Part shown: piece after piece, positions 59,550 through 64,000 of the stretch
How the letters are laid out: every line of letters starts with the position of its first letter
Position numbering within the stretch: position 1 is the first letter of the stretch
Assembly (NCBI GenBank): GCA_049115495.1
Contig: JAGDZV010000004.1
Location: 186,001-250,000, forward strand
Reading direction: 5' to 3'
From: JACPUW01 sp049115495
GTDB taxonomy: Bacteria; Bacteroidota; Bacteroidia; CAILMK01; JACPUW01
Length of the DNA: 64,000 bases
The notes under the pieces: model-generated
Told to the model about the DNA's origin: nothing
Seen by the model: only the letters and a program-made list of their open reading frames with translations
The model's database searches: none
Program-made: the position numbers and the translations under genes

Positions 59550-60713
59550 ATGAAATACTTCTTTTACCTACTTGTTGCCTTCATCACTTTTTCATTTGCC
59601 TGTAACGATCCAGATGATGGAACCAATCCAGATCCAGACAAGAAGGACTCTACCGAGAATGAAGTTGAATGGCCAGAGCAAGTTAATCTTGAAGCCGAAT
59701 CACTATACGAAGGCTGGATTAATCCTTGGGGAATTGCTTTTATTGATACACATGAGTTAATTATTACAGAAAGAGCAGGAAGACTATATCATTTTAACGA
59801 AGAAACTAAGGCCAGAACAGAGATAAAAGGTTTAGTTGGTGTGATCTCAAACGGACAAGGTGGTTTGCTTGATGTTGTAGCACATCCAGATTATGAAAAT
59901 AATAACTTACTTTATTTCACTTATGCCAAAAATGTGGCAGGCGGTGGGTCTAATACTGCCTTTGCAAGAGCAGAATTGTCTGGCTTTGAGCTCACCAATT
60001 GGGAAGTTTTATATGAAGCAACTCCAGGTTCAAACAACGGAACGCACTACGGCAGCAGAATTGTGTTTGATGGTGAATATGTTTACATAAGTTTAGGTGA
60101 GCGTGGTAGGCCTGACAACTCGCAAGATAGGAGCAATGCCAATGGCTGCGTACTCAGATTTTATCATGATGGTACAATTCCAACCGATAACCCTTACATA
60201 GATAGTGCAGATGTTTTGGATGAAATTTACAGTTATGGCCATAGAAACCCGCAGGGAATGGTATTGCACCCAACAACGGGAAAGGTTTGGTTGCATGAGC
60301 ACGGCCCCAAAGGTGGCGATGAAATAAACATTGTAGCACCTGCTGCAAATTATGGTTGGCCTCTTGTAACCTTTGGAATAAACTATAATGGAACCGTAAT
60401 AAGCGAAGACACTACAGGTCCTGGAATTACCGATCCAATCCATTATTGGGATCCTTCAATTGCACCTTGCGGTATGGCATTTTTTACGCATCCTAGATAT
60501 GGTCAGTACAATGAAGAACTACTCATTGGCGCTTTGGCACATCGTAAGCTGCAAGTTTGCTTTTTAAAAGGTGATGATGTTAGAAAGGAAGAAGACCATA
60601 TGGTAGATTTTGCTCGTTTTAGAGATGTGAAAATGAGCCCTGATGGTTATATGTACGTGGTTTGTGAAGCTCCAGGTCATTTGTTAAAATTAATTCCCGA
60701 GCCAGTCGAATAG
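59550..60713 (+). CDS. PQQ-dependent sugar dehydrogenase-like lipoprotein
   Basis: 387 residues. The lipobox SFAC (~15-18) is followed by NDPDDGTNPDPD, an acidic stretch like surface-export signals. The soluble glucose/aldose-sugar dehydrogenase propeller is clear: PWGIAFIDTHELIITERAGRL (shortened), NGTHYGSRIVFDGEYVYIS, GHRNPQGMVLHP, WLHEHGPKGGDEIN and SPDGYMYVVCE. Oxidises sugars at the cell surface or in the periplasm with PQQ, which this strain may have to import. Monocistronic by spacing. Confidence 0.92.
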   Translation: MKYFFYLLVAFITFSFACNDPDDGTNPDPDKKDSTENEVEWPEQVNLEAESLYEGWINPWGIAFIDTHELIITERAGRLYHFNEETKARTEIKGLVGVISNGQGGLLDVVAHPDYENNNLLYFTYAKNVAGGGSNTAFARAELSGFELTNWEVLYEATPGSNNGTHYGSRIVFDGEYVYISLGERGRPDNSQDRSNANGCVLRFYHDGTIPTDNPYIDSADVLDEIYSYGHRNPQGMVLHPTTGKVWLHEHGPKGGDEINIVAPAANYGWPLVTFGINYNGTVISEDTTGPGITDPIHYWDPSIAPCGMAFFTHPRYGQYNEELLIGALAHRKLQVCFLKGDDVRKEEDHMVDFARFRDVKMSPDGYMYVVCEAPGHLLKLIPEPVE

Positions 60714-60723
60714 AATACTTCTC

Positions 60724-60853
60724 TTTTTTTTCATGGTTAACTTGTGAGACATCTTGTATCAAAACAAAGTGCAGGATGAGGGCATAAGTGTTAATGCCTT
60801 GGGCTTCAACAATATTTTCCTTTTTTTCAAGGTTACCAAACCATGAAAAAAAA
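60724..60853 (+). promoter_or_regulatory. Long-range inverted repeat around the start of the 60.8-kb gene
   Basis: Perfect 15-base arms TTTTTTTTCATGGTT (60724-60738) and AACCATGAAAAAAAA (60839-60853), about 100 bases apart; a second, imperfect pair lies just inside. The right arm contains the ATG of the following gene. If transcribed as one RNA it would hide that start codon. Confidence 0.4.
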
Positions 60854-61670
60854 CATGAAGAAGCGTATGCTTCGTCTTTCAATTATAAGTGTTTTAGTAC
60901 TGGTTGGCATTGTAATCATTCCTTACGCTACTAATAATCAAAGCTTAAATATTCGTCATTTTATCCATAAGGTTACCAAGCCAAAGCTACCTTATTGGGT
61001 AGTAAATGAGTTTGACCCAGATGCTGAGGAGATTGCCGTAAAGCCAACTGGAAATTATGATTCTTTGAAAGCTGAAATTGTAAAGAAAAAGAAGGCTTTA
61101 GGTGAGCTATATAAAGAGGCAAGCGAAACTGAAAGAGCAGAAATTTTAAATGAAGCCAACAAACTTTTTACGGAGAGTTTGTTGAATCATATAATACCTC
61201 ATTGGTACGGAACCAAATGGGATTATAATGGCTACACCAATATTCCAAAACAAGGCATAATAGCTTGTGGTTATTTTGTTTCAACGCCGTTAAAGCATAT
61301 GGGCTTTAATCTTAATCGCTATAAGTTGGCGCAGACTTATTCGCTTCAAGCGGTAAAGGTTTTGCAAGGTTCAGATGTTATTAGTTTAACGGGACAAGGC
61401 CAAGACTCACTGGTAAATTATCTTTTGGCCGGCCACGATGGTTTTTATGCCATAGGTTTAGATCATCATATTGGACTGCTGCTAAAAAGGAAAGACAAAG
61501 CATATTTTATTCATAGCAATAATATTTGGCCGGGAACAGTATGTATAGAGCGTGCCGAAAAAACAATACAGATACGATTTAGTGAGGCTTTGGTTTTGGC
61601 CAAATTGTCAAATAACGCCATATTTCTAAGAAAATGGATATTGAACGAAGCGTTTAATGTGCCTACTTAG
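60843..61670 (+). CDS. Membrane-anchored protein, possible papain/NlpC-like fold
   Basis: 275 residues. N-terminal membrane segment (~10-28, LSIISVLVLVGIVIIPYA), a coiled-coil-like linker (EIVKKKKALGELYKEASETERAEI), then a globular part. A Cys at the start of a helix (IIACGYFVSTPLKHMGF), followed ~75 residues later by a His in a strand (LDHHIGLLLKRKDKAYFIHSN) and polar residues, resembles the Cys-His order of NlpC/P60 or C39 enzymes. No family assigned with certainty. The start codon lies in an inverted repeat. Confidence 0.65.
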   Translation: MKKNMKKRMLRLSIISVLVLVGIVIIPYATNNQSLNIRHFIHKVTKPKLPYWVVNEFDPDAEEIAVKPTGNYDSLKAEIVKKKKALGELYKEASETERAEILNEANKLFTESLLNHIIPHWYGTKWDYNGYTNIPKQGIIACGYFVSTPLKHMGFNLNRYKLAQTYSLQAVKVLQGSDVISLTGQGQDSLVNYLLAGHDGFYAIGLDHHIGLLLKRKDKAYFIHSNNIWPGTVCIERAEKTIQIRFSEALVLAKLSNNAIFLRKWILNEAFNVPT

Positions 61671-61835
61671 AGCCCTTAAAAAAGCGAAGCCTTCCAATTG
61701 GGAGTCGGTTGCCATAGCTTTTTGATGTAGTTTTATTTCTTTCACTTTCTTAGTTCAAAATGATTTAATAGGGTTTTTAATGGCCTTTTATTACTTGTTT
61801 ATTTATTGTCTTTATTTCGATATTTATTAGTGAAT

Positions 61836-61870
61836 GTTTCGCCTTTTGTTTCGCCTTTGTTTCGCCTTTT
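61836..61870 (+). promoter_or_regulatory. Three GTTTCGCCTTT iterons over the integrase promoter
   Basis: GTTTCGCCTTT(T) three times in tandem (period 11-12), immediately followed by an exact -7 element TATTTTTG at 61872-61879. They cover the -33 region, so they are likely operator sites for an element-encoded repressor or for the integrase itself. Confidence 0.6.
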
Positions 61871-61898
61871 GTATTTTTGGTAACGCAAAGACAAAGAC

Positions 61899-63128
61899 AT
61901 GAGCAAAGACAAAAAGCCAGTTGCTACTGCTAATATTGGAATTGATTTAAGAGCTGATAAACTGAAAAAAGACGGCACTTACCCCGTTGGTATTAGGGTT
62001 GTTTATGACAGGCGAAATCGGTTTTATTCAATAGGTAGGACTTTGACCCCTAAGGCATTTAAGCTCTTTTCAAATGGTAGTAAAAAGAAAGAAGTAAAGG
62101 AGTTTAAAAAGTTCGCAGATACATTTCTAAAAACGGCAAATGAAGCAATTGAGTCTTTAGGTGATGACTTTACGTTTGAACGTTTTAAGCCAATTTTCAA
62201 AGGCGAAGTCAAAGGGTTAAGAAATACTGATGTTTTTACTTACTTCCAAAGCCATATTGACGAAATAAAAGAGCAAGGTCGCTTTGGTACTGCAAGAAAT
62301 TATCAATGTGGTTTAGACTCACTTAAAACCTTTAGACCAAGAAAAATTGAATTTAAAGAGCTTGATTTAAAGTTTATAGAAAAATACGAAAGGTGGTTTT
62401 TGAATAGGGGAAACCATACCACATTGGGTATTTATTTAAGGCCATTAAGAGCTGTTTTAAAAAGGGCGTTAAAAGAAGGTTTGATGAAACCCGAACACTA
62501 TCCTTTTGATAAGTACTCAATCAAGGCTTCGACTAACACTAAAAAGGCTTTGAGTATTTCAGAGATTAAAAAAATATTCGATTATGAAACAAGCAATGAA
62601 GCAAGAATGAAAGCCCGTGATTTATGGCTTTTTTCTTACTTGTGTAATGGTATGAATATTAAGGATGTTTCGTTGTTGCGTTATAAAGACTTGAATAAAG
62701 ACGGGTTTAGTTATGTGAGAGAGAAAACGAAAATGAAGGTTAAAGACAAAATTTTTGTGCCGTTATTGCCACAGAGTAGAGCCATTATTGAAAAGTGGGG
62801 AAACCCTGACAAAGACCCAAATAACCTAATTTTCGATATTGTAGAAAATAGCATTGAAAGTGAGCGTTCAATTGCAATAAGGCAGCAAAAAATTAAAAAC
62901 ATAAATAGGCACATGAAAGCCATTGCAGACGAATTGGGGATTGATAAACCGTGTTCAACTTATTATGCGAGACATTCTTTTGCTACTGTTTTGAAGCGAA
63001 GCGGAGCGAGTACTGAGAGTATTTCAGAAGCTTTGGGGCATCAGGATATTAGCACCACAAAAAACTATTTGGCAAGTTTTGAAACTGAAGAAAAAATCAA
63101 GATGCAACAAAACTTAGTGAACTTCTGA
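61899..63128 (+). CDS. Tyrosine recombinase / integrase, Bacteroidetes mobile-element type
   Basis: 409 residues. Arm-binding domain ~10-100 (GTYPVGIRVVYDRRNRFYSIG), SAM-like core-binding domain ~110-215 (FTYFQSHIDEIKEQGRFGT), catalytic domain ~225-400 (SYLCNGMNIKDVSLLRYKD, YYARHSFATVLKRSGAS, LGHQDISTTKNYLASFE). Box II Arg, His and nucleophile Tyr (NYL) are visible; the first Arg of box I is replaced (NGMNIKDV), as in several Bacteroides CTn integrases. Promoter iterons are upstream. It probably marks one end of an integrated element that continues to the right. Confidence 0.93.
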   Translation: MSKDKKPVATANIGIDLRADKLKKDGTYPVGIRVVYDRRNRFYSIGRTLTPKAFKLFSNGSKKKEVKEFKKFADTFLKTANEAIESLGDDFTFERFKPIFKGEVKGLRNTDVFTYFQSHIDEIKEQGRFGTARNYQCGLDSLKTFRPRKIEFKELDLKFIEKYERWFLNRGNHTTLGIYLRPLRAVLKRALKEGLMKPEHYPFDKYSIKASTNTKKALSISEIKKIFDYETSNEARMKARDLWLFSYLCNGMNIKDVSLLRYKDLNKDGFSYVREKTKMKVKDKIFVPLLPQSRAIIEKWGNPDKDPNNLIFDIVENSIESERSIAIRQQKIKNINRHMKAIADELGIDKPCSTYYARHSFATVLKRSGASTESISEALGHQDISTTKNYLASFETEEKIKMQQNLVNF

Positions 63129-63150
63129 TATTTGAAGCAAAGCAAAGACA

Positions 63151-64000
63151 ATGGCCGTAATAGAAAAGGACTCTTTTGAGCCTGATAAATTTGTTGTTAA
63201 GCTTCTAAACGTTGAAGACAAAGAGCTAATACCTACCATTGAGTTGAACCGAGAAAATGAAGGGCAATCAATTGAAGCATTTTATACTCGCTTAAAAAAA
63301 GCGGTTTGGGTATGGGAGCAAAAAGTGAATAATGCGATTGAGCAAACCAAGGCACAAACAATTGGTTTGTCTGTTAAAGACCTTCAGAGCATTGAGATTC
63401 CGTTAATGCCACATTTTAGAGGGCATTTGGGATTGAGTCATATTGAGCAAATTAAAACTCAAATAGAAACATGGTTTGTGTTTGCAAAAGCACCAAAAAA
63501 CATTATTGATTTAAATGAAAGCAATGGGTTTCCATATGTTCTAAGACCTTACTTTTTCGATGGCATAGATGGCCTTTTTACACTCCAGAAAACACCATTT
63601 TCAAGACAAAGAATACCAGTTTTATTTTTTGTTTTTGATGAGTATGTAAAGCTTGATTTTGCAGATAAATTGAAATATTTTGATGGTGTATTTGAAGGTT
63701 TATCTTACAACTTTAAGGGTTTCATTGATAGCTCAGATTTACAAAAGCAATTAATAATACAAGAGATTAAGAAGCCAATAAAAGTGCCAACTTCAAATGT
63801 TGATTTAGTTGAATATGGTAATCGGGTTGGTAGATTATTTAAAGCATGGTCGATCATTCTGCAGTCGCCTGATTATTTTATTGATAGTTTTGAAAATGAA
63901 CCTGTGGCTGAAACATCAGTTGAAAAAGTTGAGCTTGAAACTGAAAGCCAGACAAAAGCCGAAATTCTCAAGCCTAAGTTCAAAGAGTTTGGTTTTATGA
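63151..64000 (+). CDS. Unknown protein, cargo of the integrated element (cut by window edge)
   Basis: From ATG 63151 the frame is open to the right edge (283+ residues, no stop). MAVIEKDSFEPDKFVVKLL, then a helical region (FYTRLKKAVWVWEQKV) and beta strands (IPVLFFVFDEYVKLDF). No known motif. The start has the same GCAAAGACA-like leader as the integrase (AGCAAAGACAATG against GCAAAGACAAAGACATG). It begins 22 bases after the integrase stop and is probably in its operon. Confidence 0.65.
   Translation, partial: MAVIEKDSFEPDKFVVKLLNVEDKELIPTIELNRENEGQSIEAFYTRLKKAVWVWEQKVNNAIEQTKAQTIGLSVKDLQSIEIPLMPHFRGHLGLSHIEQIKTQIETWFVFAKAPKNIIDLNESNGFPYVLRPYFFDGIDGLFTLQKTPFSRQRIPVLFFVFDEYVKLDFADKLKYFDGVFEGLSYNFKGFIDSSDLQKQLIIQEIKKPIKVPTSNVDLVEYGNRVGRLFKAWSIILQSPDYFIDSFENEPVAETSVEKVELETESQTKAEILKPKFKEFGFM

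Overview
The window reads as chromosome of a Bacteroidota bacterium, most likely a marine-type Flavobacteriales or Cytophagales relative. The support is AT-rich DNA, three secreted proteins with C-terminal type IX secretion (T9SS) sorting domains, two DUF5686 outer-membrane proteins with carboxypeptidase-regulatory N-domains, WG-repeat and dual-OmpA envelope proteins, promoters of the TAnnTTTG type, TTG/GTG starts without Shine-Dalgarno sequences, and intergenic short-period repeats typical of the phylum. No rRNA, CRISPR array or classical IS transposase was found. One tRNA gene (Asp, GTC) is present.

Layout. 1-13.9 kb holds housekeeping and envelope genes: a TolB-propeller/beta-barrel protein, a pdhA-TPR-ribH operon, a lipB-exonuclease-sirtuin operon, a GAF/STAS-like/PAS signalling cluster, and a T9SS cargo. 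13.97-14.93 kb is a tandem array built on the tRNA-Asp gene: 388-bp units each carry a GIY-YIG nuclease gene, a copy of the tRNA 3' end and a terminator. 15-31.5 kb holds a penicillin acylase, a Hanks-type kinase, a cytochrome c-FTR1 iron permease, two more T9SS cargos, an SDR, mlaE-mlaF, dual-OmpA and WG-repeat proteins, a glycosyltransferase, tag and an alpha/beta hydrolase. 31.5-34 kb is a five-gene redox operon (membrane protein, AhpD-like, Zn-ribbon, two thioredoxin-fold proteins). 34-43 kb holds two DUF5686 paralogues, a GCS2-CBS fusion and a barrel protein.

43.2-56 kb is the accessory core. A dispersed translesion-synthesis set (dinB, a short dnaE, and a PA0069-type radical SAM protein) is interleaved with small cassette-like genes: a four-helix-bundle gene, lipoproteins, and two AAA ATPases with palindromic or iteron-like promoters. 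dinB and dnaE share a diverged ~130-bp upstream promoter module, so they are probably co-regulated. A second palindrome-rich repeat precedes both dnaE and the radical SAM gene. Behind the radical SAM gene an ~840-bp tandem duplication has left one intact and one frameshifted lipoprotein gene.

57-61.7 kb carries groES-groEL, a secreted PQQ-type sugar dehydrogenase and a possible papain-fold protein. At 61.9 kb a Bacteroidetes-type tyrosine integrase with iterons over its promoter begins what looks like an integrated element, whose next gene runs off the right edge.

Limits: all function calls are from reading motifs and recalled family patterns. No searches were run.
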